Assembly: GCA_902595845.1 (NCBI GenBank)
Contig: CACJRN010000004.1
Coordinates: 1 to 64,000 of the forward strand
Source: an uncultured Gammaproteobacteria bacterium
GTDB lineage: Bacteria; Pseudomonadota; Gammaproteobacteria; Steroidobacterales; UBA11654
Length of the DNA stretch: 64,000 nucleotides
Direction: 5' to 3'
Both the position numbers and the translations under genes were made by a program. Below are positions 17,461 through 25,717 of the stretch, piece by piece (positions within the stretch are counted from its first letter, which is position 1; every line of letters begins with the position of its first letter). The notes under the pieces are model-generated. The model was not told the DNA's origin. It was given only the letters and a program-made list of their open reading frames with translations, and made no database searches.

Positions 17461-18552
17461 ATGGCTAGAAGACAGTTCAACGTATTTAATCTCTCATTCT
17501 TAGATGTGATCTCATGTGGATTTGGTGCAGTGATTCTATTTTTTATGATCATAAACACACAATCCAAGACCAGGAGCGAGCAGGCAAATGTTGAACTTCA
17601 AGCGGAAAGCCAGCTTTTAGAAGAAAAAATCTTTGATGAACAAAAAAGATTGGTGGTGTTGAAAAATACCATTGATCAGATGGACTCAGAGAATGCAATT
17701 ATTCAGGGAAGCGTCTCTGATTTAGCCAAAAAGATTGAGGATCTCCTCAGGGAAATCGAATTTTTAGAGAATAATTCAGTTGCCTCAGTGGCAGATATCA
17801 ATCAACTTCAGTCTGATGTGAAACAGTTGGAAGAAGCAAACAAACGCATGATGTCTCAGATGGAAAGAGCCAGTAGCAATCCAGGAGATGCATTGAGAAG
17901 CTTTGATGGCGATGGAGAACGTCAATATCTTACAGAATTGAAACTGGGAGGAGGCCATGTTCTTTTTCTAGTTGATTCATCAACAAGCATGCTTGGCAGG
18001 ACTTATGTAAATGTCATTCGATATCGAAATATGTCGGATCAAATGAAAGTCAAGGCCCCTAAATGGAGACAAGTAGTCAACAGCGTTGACTGGTTGACCA
18101 CCAGGCTGAAACCTGGAACAAAATTTCAAATTTATGCTTTCAATGAAGATGCTCAAACAATTATTTCTGGGTCAGATGGCAATTGGATTGAGGTGACAGA
18201 TGGGAATGAGGTTGATGCTGCCATTCAGGATTTGAAGTCAGTTGTGCCAGATAAGGGAACAAGTCTTGTAAACGCCTTCAGCCAGATCAATCAATTATCA
18301 CCTAGGCCAGATAATATTTTTTTAATCACCGATGGTCTTCCGACACAAGGCAAGAGAAAGCCAATTCGGGAAATGATTAGACCTGAGCAAAGATTAACTT
18401 TTTTTGAGCAAGCATTGAGAGAACTGCCACCGGTTCCAGTCAATGTTCTTCTGTTTCCAATTGATGGAGATCCTTTTGCAGCTGAGGCATATTGGCGTTT
18501 AGCAATCAGATCAAGAGGAAGTTTTATGGCTCCAGCGAGTGATTGGCCTTAA
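17461..18552 (+). CDS. VWA-domain protein with TolR/ExbD-like N-terminal helix (VWA1)
   Basis: This is a 363-residue protein. Residues 6-32 form one membrane helix beginning NLSFLDVISCGFGAVIL, whose FLDV Asp15 aligns by eye with the ion-path Asp of ExbD/TolR. Residues about 38-140 are a long coiled coil. Residues about 165-360 are a von Willebrand A domain with a complete MIDAS metal site: Asp172, Ser174 and Ser176 (DSSTS), Thr267 and Asp291 (TDG). The N-in topology places the VWA domain in the periplasm. It most likely pairs with the downstream paralogue and sits in the TolQ-like ring, using metal-dependent ligand binding as the output (inference). It overlaps the next gene by one base (TAATG). 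Confidence 0.88.
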   Translation: MARRQFNVFNLSFLDVISCGFGAVILFFMIINTQSKTRSEQANVELQAESQLLEEKIFDEQKRLVVLKNTIDQMDSENAIIQGSVSDLAKKIEDLLREIEFLENNSVASVADINQLQSDVKQLEEANKRMMSQMERASSNPGDALRSFDGDGERQYLTELKLGGGHVLFLVDSSTSMLGRTYVNVIRYRNMSDQMKVKAPKWRQVVNSVDWLTTRLKPGTKFQIYAFNEDAQTIISGSDGNWIEVTDGNEVDAAIQDLKSVVPDKGTSLVNAFSQINQLSPRPDNIFLITDGLPTQGKRKPIREMIRPEQRLTFFEQALRELPPVPVNVLLFPIDGDPFAAEAYWRLAIRSRGSFMAPASDWP

Positions 18553-19529
18553 TGAGAAAGCGACGCAATATGGAAACTTTTAACCTGTCTTTTTTAGACG
18601 TGGTTTGTTGTGGTTTTGGAGCAGTCATTCTTCTTTTGGTGATCACCAAGATATATGAACCGATCAGCATTCAAGAGAGCAAGGTCAATATGGAAGAGCT
18701 TGTTGTAGAACTCGAAAGACAGCTCAATGAGCTCAAAGGTGAATCGACAGTTCTTAATGAAGAGATGCAGGATTTAGAGGAGCAGATTTCTGATAACAGT
18801 GAAAGAAAAAATAAACTCAGTGGAGATGTTTCCTCTTTAGAAGCAGAATTTAAAGCAAGTCAATCAATGGCAGAAGATTCCGATGGGGTCCTAAATAACT
18901 TACTTGCAGCGAAGCAGGAATTAACTGAAGAAATGAAGAGATTGCTGGTGGACTATGACCCTTTGGATGATGGCACTGTGGGCGGTATACCGGTTGATAG
19001 TGAGTACATCATTTTTGTCATCGATACATCTGGCAGTATGTTCCAAGGTCCATGGAATTTGGTTATTGAAAAAGTTTCTGAAACGCTGGCAGTCTATCCT
19101 GAGATTAAAGGCATTCAAGTTCTCAATGACGAGGGCGATTATATGTTTTCATCTTATGCTGGCAAATGGATTCCTGACTCCAGTGAAATCAGAAGAAACA
19201 TCACCCGGACCCTAAGGTTTTGGAATCCTCCCAGTGATTCAAGTCCTGTGGAGGGCATTACAGAAGCAATCAATACTTTCTATACGCCTGATCGAAAGAT
19301 CAGTATTTATGTCTTCGGAGATGATTTCTCTCGCGGCTCAGTCGAGGCAGTATGCCGTTATGTTGCCCAAATTAATAAAGCGGATCGATTTGGCAATCGA
19401 TTGGTCAGAATACATGGAATCGGTTTTCCAACTCAGACAGGAACATCAAATGGAGCTAAATTTGCACATCTGATGCGGAAGCTTTCAGAGCAGAATGGAG
19501 GCACTTTTGTGGCTCTACCAACATTATAA
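18552..19529 (+). CDS. VWA-domain protein with TolR/ExbD-like N-terminal helix (VWA2, paralogue)
   Basis: The 325 residues have the same architecture as the upstream gene. A helix starts NLSFLDVVCCGFGAVIL (Asp16 in FLDV), followed by a coiled coil at about 40-130 and a VWA domain from about 150 with the MIDAS motif DTSGS (Asp158, Ser160, Ser162) and a later VFGDD segment. Outside the helix and MIDAS core it is clearly diverged from VWA1, so the pair probably makes a heterodimer. An in-frame TTG at 18543 extends the frame, but the ATG at 18552 overlapping the VWA1 stop is preferred. It is the last clear member of the operon. A ribosome site and a 11-base gap lead to a pterin dehydratase gene. 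Confidence 0.88.
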   Translation: MRKRRNMETFNLSFLDVVCCGFGAVILLLVITKIYEPISIQESKVNMEELVVELERQLNELKGESTVLNEEMQDLEEQISDNSERKNKLSGDVSSLEAEFKASQSMAEDSDGVLNNLLAAKQELTEEMKRLLVDYDPLDDGTVGGIPVDSEYIIFVIDTSGSMFQGPWNLVIEKVSETLAVYPEIKGIQVLNDEGDYMFSSYAGKWIPDSSEIRRNITRTLRFWNPPSDSSPVEGITEAINTFYTPDRKISIYVFGDDFSRGSVEAVCRYVAQINKADRFGNRLVRIHGIGFPTQTGTSNGAKFAHLMRKLSEQNGGTFVALPTL

Positions 19530-19540
19530 GGAGATGAAGA

Positions 19541-19882
19541 ATGGATATTGAAGAATTAGAAAAAAAACACTGTGTGCCTTGTGAAGGAGGTGTTGATCCA
19601 CTTGACGAGGACGCAGCCAGACAGATTGCAAAAGCGATTGATCCTCAATGGTCAATAGCAGAAGATTTCAAATCAATTTCCAGAGAATTTAAGTTCGATG
19701 GCTATAACAAAACCATTTCATTTGTTAACGCTGTGGCATGGATTGCAGAATCTGAAGATCATCATCCAGACTTAACTGTCAAGTATGGATCTTGTACTGT
19801 GCTTTATACGACCCATGCAATCGGGGGATTATCAGAGAATGATTTTATTTGTGCAAAGAAAATAGACAATATCTTGGCTTAA
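19541..19882 (+). CDS. phhB: Pterin-4a-carbinolamine dehydratase
   Basis: The 113-residue protein matches PCD/DCoH in length and in the motif ESEDHHPDL plus THAIGGLSENDF, with the catalytic His pair. It dehydrates 4a-hydroxytetrahydrobiopterin formed by aromatic amino acid hydroxylases. No phenylalanine hydroxylase gene is in the window, so the partner lies elsewhere or the protein has a moonlighting or folate-linked role. It follows VWA2 by 11 bases with a GGAG site and may be read from the same transcript. Its stop shares the palindrome TTAA with the convergent ABM-like gene. Confidence 0.9.
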   Translation: MDIEELEKKHCVPCEGGVDPLDEDAARQIAKAIDPQWSIAEDFKSISREFKFDGYNKTISFVNAVAWIAESEDHHPDLTVKYGSCTVLYTTHAIGGLSENDFICAKKIDNILA

Positions 19883-20235
19883 ATTGCTTCATAAAATTCA
19901 TGGGAATGATTTGGCAATAGGTAAGGAATGACTTTTAAGTGATGCTCCTTGCTCATGCTTCTTCCAAAATTAATTCTATCTTGAATGCTTTCCCACTCCT
20001 CGATCATCACAAAATGTTCTCCATGGTCATGATCTTCCTCTGGAGTATTAGCAAGTTCCTCTTTTGAGTAAGTCGCCTTCACTGCTTGTTCCATTGCACC
20101 GGTTTTGGCCCTAAAGATTTTTCGTGAAATAAAACCAGGCGCCTCTTCATACATATTTTGTAAGTCCTGATAATATTCCTGTACATCTGAAGCATGATCT
20201 TCTTTGGCATAAATAGTGACGATGTAAGTTTCCAT
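19879..20235 (-). CDS. Antibiotic biosynthesis monooxygenase (ABM)-like small protein
   Basis: The 118 residues fit a dimeric alpha/beta barrel (ABM/YgiN-like) fold: an opening strand (ETYIVTIYAK), a helix around the EAPGFISRKIF segment and a later strand FVMIEEWES. An acidic His-containing insert (EEDHDHGEHF) could bind metal. The function is unknown. Family members include heme oxygenases, quinol monooxygenases and non-enzymatic proteins. It is transcribed alone, convergent with phhB and overlapping it by 4 bases. Confidence 0.6.
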   Translation of the reverse strand: METYIVTIYAKEDHASDVQEYYQDLQNMYEEAPGFISRKIFRAKTGAMEQAVKATYSKEELANTPEEDHDHGEHFVMIEEWESIQDRINFGRSMSKEHHLKVIPYLLPNHSHEFYEAI

Positions 20236-20303
20236 TTTATTTTTCCTCTGCTTGAATTACTTTAGCCTTAGTGACATCTTACAATTAGAAATGAATCAAG
20301 TGT

Positions 20304-21278
20304 ATGTATCAGAAGAAAAATTTTTTTAATGCAGCGGAAGCCTTATCAGGAATCATAAAGCAAACCCCATTGCTTTGGTCAAAAAAATTGAATGAGACAC
20401 TCGGTTTCAATCTATATTTAAAAGCAGAATGCCTGCAACGTACCGGTTCTTTTAAATTAAGAGGTGCTTATTATTGCATGCACCAAGAGTTTGTTACTCG
20501 AGGCAAACGGGATATTGTTGCATTTTCATCAGGCAATCATGCTCAGGGTGTCGCACTCGCAGCAAAACTGCAGAATGTGAAGGCAACCATCGTTATGCCG
20601 ACTGACGCACCAGATTCAAAGATTAATAACACCAAAGCTTTGGGAGCAAATGTCATCTTTTATGACCGTTATAATGAATCGCGAGAGAAGATTGCAGAAG
20701 ATTTTTCAAATGAAAGTGGCGCATTTTTAATCCCTGCATATGATCACTTTGATGTCATATGTGGTCAGGGAACTGTTGGCATGGAAGCGTTTCACCAAAT
20801 GGCAAATATTGGTCAAACAGTGGATCGTTTCTATTGTCCGGTTGGTGGAGGCGGTTTAATTGCTGGCTCATCATCTGCACTCAATTTATTTAATCCAGAT
20901 GTCATCATCATTGGAGTAGAGCCTGAGTCTCTAAATGATACCCAAAAATCATTTTCTTCCGGAAAAAGGGAAATAATCAAGATTCAGCCCGATACGCTTT
21001 GTGATTCCTTGATGGCTGAAATGCCTGGCGAGCTCACATTCAGGATCAATCAATCACAGGTTTCTTCTATCGATACCGTCACGGACCAGCAGGTGATCGA
21101 CTCAATGAGTCTGGCATTCCATGAATTTGGAATCATTGTTGAGCCAGGTGGAGCAGCATCATTGGCTGCTGTACTTTCAGCGATTAAACAAAAAGCAGTT
21201 AATCCAGATGAAAATATTGTTGCGGTTTTGAGTGGTGGGAATATTTCCAAAGAACGCCATCGTAATCTTATTAATTAA
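20304..21278 (+). CDS. PLP-dependent threonine/serine dehydratase-like enzyme
   Basis: The 324 residues form a fold-type II PLP enzyme. The cofactor Lys lies in TGSFKLRGA (Lys51), the phosphate-binding glycine loop is PVGGGGLIAG, and the ring-nitrogen segment is near VLSGGN. It is short, without the C-terminal ACT-like regulatory domain of biosynthetic IlvA, matching catabolic threonine ammonia-lyase, serine dehydratase or serine racemase types. It would deaminate Thr or Ser to a 2-oxo acid. Proximity to acetolactate synthase genes suggests, but does not prove, supply of 2-oxobutanoate for isoleucine synthesis. The ribosome site at the ATG is weak. Confidence 0.85.
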   Translation: MYQKKNFFNAAEALSGIIKQTPLLWSKKLNETLGFNLYLKAECLQRTGSFKLRGAYYCMHQEFVTRGKRDIVAFSSGNHAQGVALAAKLQNVKATIVMPTDAPDSKINNTKALGANVIFYDRYNESREKIAEDFSNESGAFLIPAYDHFDVICGQGTVGMEAFHQMANIGQTVDRFYCPVGGGGLIAGSSSALNLFNPDVIIIGVEPESLNDTQKSFSSGKREIIKIQPDTLCDSLMAEMPGELTFRINQSQVSSIDTVTDQQVIDSMSLAFHEFGIIVEPGGAASLAAVLSAIKQKAVNPDENIVAVLSGGNISKERHRNLIN

Positions 21279-21350
21279 TGATTGATGTATCTTTTTATAA
21301 ATCGTATCTTATGATGGTTTTTTGACAATAGTCTTAAGGTGACCCATAAC

Positions 21351-22766
21351 ATGAGCACAATACAAGTAAGAAATCCTAGAACAGGAGAGAATGATTACAG
21401 TTTCGAAGCAACATCAACTGATGAAATTTCAAGCATTGTTGATGAATTAAGAGGAAACCAAGCAGATTGGGCTGCAAAAACTGTCGATGAGAGGGCAGAT
21501 GTTCTGGATCAATGGGCCAAAATGGTTGCTGAAAGTGATGAGCTTTTAGATGCACTGGTCGCAGACACAGGACGGTATTTTATTTGCACCGGTGAAGTTG
21601 CACAACTAACGAAGATGGTTCCTGGCTGGAGGGCAATAGGAAACAAAGTTTTTGCAGAGCAAGAACCACTTCAGTCATCTGTCCCAACTGTGACATATAC
21701 CCATCAATATAAGCCATTTGAGGTTGTAGGAATAATCGGGCCATGGAATTTCCCATTTTTAATTACACTGATTGATTTAATACCAGCACTCATGGCAGGG
21801 TCTGCAGTAATCATAAAGCCCAGTGAGATTACTCCCAGGTTCATAAAGCCCATACAAGATATTATTCAAAAAATACCTGAGCTGCACAAAGTCTGCCGAT
21901 TTATTCAAGGTGGAGGGCAAACAGGTCAAGACTTAATTAATAACGTTGATGCACTTTGCTTTACCGGCAGTGTGAAAACAGGAAAATTAGTCTATGAAAG
22001 TGGCGCTAGAAACTTCATACCTGTCTATGCAGAGTTGGGCGGGAAAGATCCTGTTATAGTGACTGAAAATGCCGACCCTATTGATTCTGCTCGTATCATT
22101 CTAAGAGCATCTGTTCAAGCCACAGGACAAGCATGCCAATCGATAGAAAGGGTTTATGTTCATCAATCAATTGCAGATCAATTTATTGAATCATTGGCTG
22201 ATCAAGCCAGCAAGGTGACACTCAATTATCCCGATGTAAGAGAAGGACATATCGGACCATTAATTTTTGATAAACAGGCGGACATCATTGCAGATCATTT
22301 AAATGATGCAAAAGAAAAGGGCGCAACAATAATGACTGGAGGCGAGATTGAAAATCATGGCGGCGGAAAATGGGTTAAGCCAACCGTCATTAAAGACGTT
22401 GATCATTCAATGAAAGTAATGACTGATGAGACATTTGGCCCTGTAATTCCTGTGATGACATATGAGAAAATCGAGGATGCCATTGAGCTAGCAAATGACA
22501 CCATCTATGGTCTTTCAGCTGCTGTTTTAGGAGGCAGTCATGAGGAGTCTTCAAATATTGCGAAGCATATTGATGCTGGCGCAGTCACAGTTCAAGACTG
22601 CGGAGCAACAACCTATGTTTTTGATGGTGAGAAAAACTGGTTCAAATATTCAGGTATTGGCGCATCAAGAATGGGCGAAATGGGTATGCTTAGATTCTTC
22701 AGGAAAAAAGTACTCTATGCTCAGCATGGTGAAACGCATGACATCAATGCGATGGGTGAGCGATAG
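21351..22766 (+). CDS. NAD(P)-dependent aldehyde dehydrogenase
   Basis: The 471 residues make up a complete ALDH: GPWNFPF cofactor entry, KPSEITP, FTGSVKTGK, catalytic general base Glu228 (AELGGKDP) and nucleophile Cys262 (GQACQSIERV), with FGPVIPVM near the C-terminal end. It oxidises an unknown aldehyde to its acid. A GTG at 21339 extends the frame, but that GTG is part of the ribosome site AAGGTGA in front of the ATG at 21351. The 3' end is 2 bases from the convergent ilvB gene. Confidence 0.9.
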   Translation: MSTIQVRNPRTGENDYSFEATSTDEISSIVDELRGNQADWAAKTVDERADVLDQWAKMVAESDELLDALVADTGRYFICTGEVAQLTKMVPGWRAIGNKVFAEQEPLQSSVPTVTYTHQYKPFEVVGIIGPWNFPFLITLIDLIPALMAGSAVIIKPSEITPRFIKPIQDIIQKIPELHKVCRFIQGGGQTGQDLINNVDALCFTGSVKTGKLVYESGARNFIPVYAELGGKDPVIVTENADPIDSARIILRASVQATGQACQSIERVYVHQSIADQFIESLADQASKVTLNYPDVREGHIGPLIFDKQADIIADHLNDAKEKGATIMTGGEIENHGGGKWVKPTVIKDVDHSMKVMTDETFGPVIPVMTYEKIEDAIELANDTIYGLSAAVLGGSHEESSNIAKHIDAGAVTVQDCGATTYVFDGEKNWFKYSGIGASRMGEMGMLRFFRKKVLYAQHGETHDINAMGER

Positions 22767-22768
22767 AG

Positions 22769-24556
22769 TCAAAACATAGACTTAGGATCGTTTCCATCAA
22801 TTTCAGGATCAGGATCCTTGCCTTCCATAAATGGCCCCGTGATCATTTGATCATATGACATTCCAGGCCCAATCATTGGAAAAACCATTGCATCAGGATC
22901 GATGACAACCTCAAGAAATGCCGCCTTCTCAAAATTGATGAATCGCTCAATTGTTTCTTCTACTTTTGATTGATCGGTCAATTTTTCTGCAAACTGAAAG
23001 CCATCTGATTTTGCTGACATAATGAAGTCTTTTGTGTGAAGTGTTTTGTCACTTGCTGATAAGCGACCGCCGTAATAAAGTTTTTGCCATTGCTTTACCA
23101 TCCCATCTCCTGAGTTATTTAGAAGCAGTACTTTGACTGGTAAGTCATAGTTTGTGATGGTTTCCAAGTCTCCCAAATTCATTCTTATGCTTCCATCTCC
23201 ATCGATATCGATGACGGTTTTCTCTGGATGTGCAAATTGAGCACCAATTGCAGCAGGAATACCAAAGCCCATGGTTCCCATGCTACCTGATGTAAGCCAA
23301 AGCCTCGGTTCTTTAAAGTCAAAATACTGAGCTGCCCACATTTGGTGCTGACCTACGCCAGTTGTGACAATCGCATTTCCTCTTGTAATTTTATTGATGC
23401 ATTCAATGACATGTTCTGGCTGAATCAGTTCAGAAGATCGATTGAAGTTGAGAGGATATTTTGATTTTAATTTTTGGGTATGATCAACCCAATCATCAAA
23501 ATTAAACTCAAGATTATTATTTTTTGCATGCTTTATGAGATCTTTTAATGCCAGAGATAGAAAACCAAGATGGGACCAAGTGGCATTCTTAACTTTATTA
23601 ATTTCTGATGCATCGACATCAAAATGAGCAATCACTTTCGCCTTGGGTGCAAATTTATCAGGAACACCTGCAACACGATCATCAAAGCGAGAGCCGATTG
23701 CAATTAAGAAGTCACTTTCTTGAACAGCATAATTTGCATAAGGCGTCCCATGCATGCCTAACATATGTAGGGAAGAGCGATGTTGCGTATCAACCGCACC
23801 CAAGCCCATTAAAGTTGATACCGCAGGCAGATTAAAGTGATCAACAAATTCTCTGAGTTCCTCTGAAGCATTTGCAGAGATGACCCCTCCACCAAAATAG
23901 ATGAGAGGTTTCTTTGAATTGGAGAGATGATCAAAAAATTCCGATGATTTTTCTTCACTCAGTCGAGATTCTTCAATGGCCGATATTCTATTGGCATAGG
24001 CAGCAATGTTGGCTTCCTCGTGATCTTCATCAGAGATTTCTGCAGTTTGTATGTCTTTTGGTATATCAACAACGACAGGGCCTGGTCTTCCAGATCTTGC
24101 AACTTCAAATGCAGCCTTTAATGTCGCGGCCAACTTATTCTCATTTGTTATCAGAAAAACATGTTTAGCCACTGACCCCATTACACTGCTTATTGGCGCT
24201 TCTTGAAAAGCATCGCTACCGATTGCTGCTCTGCTGACTTGTCCGCATATGATGACCATAGGAATTGAATCGGCCATCGCATCCCTCACAGGTGTAACAG
24301 TATTGGTTGCACCTGGACCTGATGTGACCATAACCACTCCTGGTTTACCTGTTGATCTTGCATACCCTGATGCCATAAAACCAGCACCTTGTTCATTTGA
24401 GGGAACAATCAATGGCATTGGATTTTTTGGGTTGGCCTCATTGTATTTGAAGACTTCATCATAGGTTGGCAAAATCGCTCCGCCGCTGTAACCAAAAATG
24501 GTTTCAACACCTTCTTCTGCAAGAACATCAATGATTATTTCTGAGCCTGTTTTCAT
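22769..24556 (-). CDS. ilvB: Acetolactate synthase large (catalytic) subunit
   Basis: The 595-residue ThDP enzyme condenses pyruvate with pyruvate or 2-oxobutanoate, the first common step of branched-chain amino acid synthesis. The cofactor-activating Glu is in the N-terminal domain (SNEQGAGFMASGYAR). The ThDP motif begins GDGSIRMN and ends in LLNN, followed by GMVKQWQ as in genuine AHAS. The central FAD-binding domain is present (GSRFDDR). The regulatory subunit gene is not in the same operon but divergent, 174 bases away. The C-terminus has a short acidic Asp/Pro-rich tail. Confidence 0.95.
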   Translation of the reverse strand: MKTGSEIIIDVLAEEGVETIFGYSGGAILPTYDEVFKYNEANPKNPMPLIVPSNEQGAGFMASGYARSTGKPGVVMVTSGPGATNTVTPVRDAMADSIPMVIICGQVSRAAIGSDAFQEAPISSVMGSVAKHVFLITNENKLAATLKAAFEVARSGRPGPVVVDIPKDIQTAEISDEDHEEANIAAYANRISAIEESRLSEEKSSEFFDHLSNSKKPLIYFGGGVISANASEELREFVDHFNLPAVSTLMGLGAVDTQHRSSLHMLGMHGTPYANYAVQESDFLIAIGSRFDDRVAGVPDKFAPKAKVIAHFDVDASEINKVKNATWSHLGFLSLALKDLIKHAKNNNLEFNFDDWVDHTQKLKSKYPLNFNRSSELIQPEHVIECINKITRGNAIVTTGVGQHQMWAAQYFDFKEPRLWLTSGSMGTMGFGIPAAIGAQFAHPEKTVIDIDGDGSIRMNLGDLETITNYDLPVKVLLLNNSGDGMVKQWQKLYYGGRLSASDKTLHTKDFIMSAKSDGFQFAEKLTDQSKVEETIERFINFEKAAFLEVVIDPDAMVFPMIGPGMSYDQMITGPFMEGKDPDPEIDGNDPKSMF

Positions 24557-24730
24557 TTTTTATATTTTATTATTTAAGCAGCAATATCTATAAAACATTA
24601 CTCTTATATTTTTTCAAGGGTGACACCATACTACAAAGATAAGTGAAAAGTAATAATCATAACTTTCTTCATTTGTTTGCATTAGTATGTACAATTCACT
24701 TCATCATAGGAAATTTAAGATAATCAATAA

Positions 24731-25225
24731 ATGAAGCACACAATTGCAATTTTGGTACAGAATGAATCAGGTGCTCTAACACGGGTATCATCGATGTTTT
24801 CAACCAGAGGTTTTAACATCGATTCATTGAGTGTGGCACCCACTAAAGATTCAATGATCTCGAGGTTGACCCTTGTCACTGATGTAAGTGATGAACAAAT
24901 GGATCAAGTCGTAAAGCAGTTGTATAAATTGATTGATGTGATTGATGTTTTAGATATCACACCAATGGATCACATTGAAAGTGAGTTGATGATGGTTAAG
25001 CTTAAGATTTCAGAGGACAATTTGAGTTCAATAAAAACGATTTTCTATGATTATTCAGCTGAAATAATCAATGAAAAAGATGGGTTAACGATTGTTCAGA
25101 TGCTTGCAGAGCCAAATGCAATTAATGATTTCCTAAAGTCGATTGAGAGCTTGAGCGATCTCATTGCGATCGCTCGTTCAGGTCCTTTATCTCTTGTTAA
25201 AGGCGATATTAATCTCAGTCTGTGA
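24731..25225 (+). CDS. ilvH: Acetolactate synthase small (regulatory) subunit
   Basis: The 164-residue protein has an N-terminal ACT domain (HTIAILVQNESGALTRVSSM, then FNIDSLSVAPT) and the conserved C-terminal domain, matching IlvH/IlvN length. It binds valine and confers feedback inhibition on the catalytic subunit. It is divergent from ilvB, whereas most proteobacteria cotranscribe the two genes. The final 11 bases overlap the convergent azurin gene. An inverted repeat (GAGCGATC...GATCGCTC, 25153-25175) lies inside the coding sequence without a U-tract. Confidence 0.94.
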   Translation: MKHTIAILVQNESGALTRVSSMFSTRGFNIDSLSVAPTKDSMISRLTLVTDVSDEQMDQVVKQLYKLIDVIDVLDITPMDHIESELMMVKLKISEDNLSSIKTIFYDYSAEIINEKDGLTIVQMLAEPNAINDFLKSIESLSDLIAIARSGPLSLVKGDINLSL

Positions 25226-25667
25226 GGCTCAACGATCCTTGCATGATTGCATAGTGCCCAGGAAATGAGCAGAAAAACGTGTAGTTTTCACCCTTTGAAA
25301 GATCAGCGGTTGAAAATGTCACTGTTGTGGTTTCTCCTCCACCGATGATTTTCGAATAAGCGATCACTCTGGGATCGTTTTGAGGAACATAGTCATTTTC
25401 CAGACCAGCCGCACCTCCAGCTTGAGCTACGGGCATGAAGTCAGAAGACTTAGTAAGTACCCAGTTGTGCCCCATTATATTTGCTGGCAATTGGCCAGTA
25501 TGTTTGAGCGTAACTGTGATGGTTTCGCAAGCGGCACTGACCGTCATTGCTTTTGAATTAAACTGAAGCGCATCATTGCCTTCTATCACTTGTTCACAAT
25601 CTGCGGCGATGGATTCCAAGCTCAGCGATGAAACAAACAGTAAGATGAAAATGTTTATTATTTTCAC
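25215..25667 (-). CDS. azu: Azurin, periplasmic blue copper protein
   Basis: The 150 residues start with a Sec signal peptide, cleaved around SIAA-DCEQ. The mature part is azurin-like, with Cu ligands His in MGHNWV and Cys, His and Met in FFCSFPGHYAIMQG (spacing C-5-H-4-M residues), plus an N-terminal Cys pair that would form the usual disulfide. Azurin carries electrons in the periplasm, for example between cytochromes bc1/c551 and oxidases or nitrite reductase. The start is GTG with a strong ribosome site (AAGGAG, 8 bases upstream). It is convergent with, and overlaps, ilvH. Confidence 0.95.
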   Translation of the reverse strand: MKIINIFILLFVSSLSLESIAADCEQVIEGNDALQFNSKAMTVSAACETITVTLKHTGQLPANIMGHNWVLTKSSDFMPVAQAGGAAGLENDYVPQNDPRVIAYSKIIGGGETTTVTFSTADLSKGENYTFFCSFPGHYAIMQGSLSLTD

Positions 25668-25717
25668 TATTTTTCTCCTTATATCTTATTATCTGAGACT
25701 TCGTAGAGTGTTCTAAA

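Noticed and set aside
16649..19529. Zorya anti-phage system
   Set aside because: A MotA-like protein is present, but the partners are VWA proteins without OmpA-like domains, and no helicase or nuclease genes are linked.
25153..25175. Inverted repeat GAGCGATC/GATCGCTC as a terminator
   Set aside because: It lies inside the ilvH coding sequence and has no T-run on either side.
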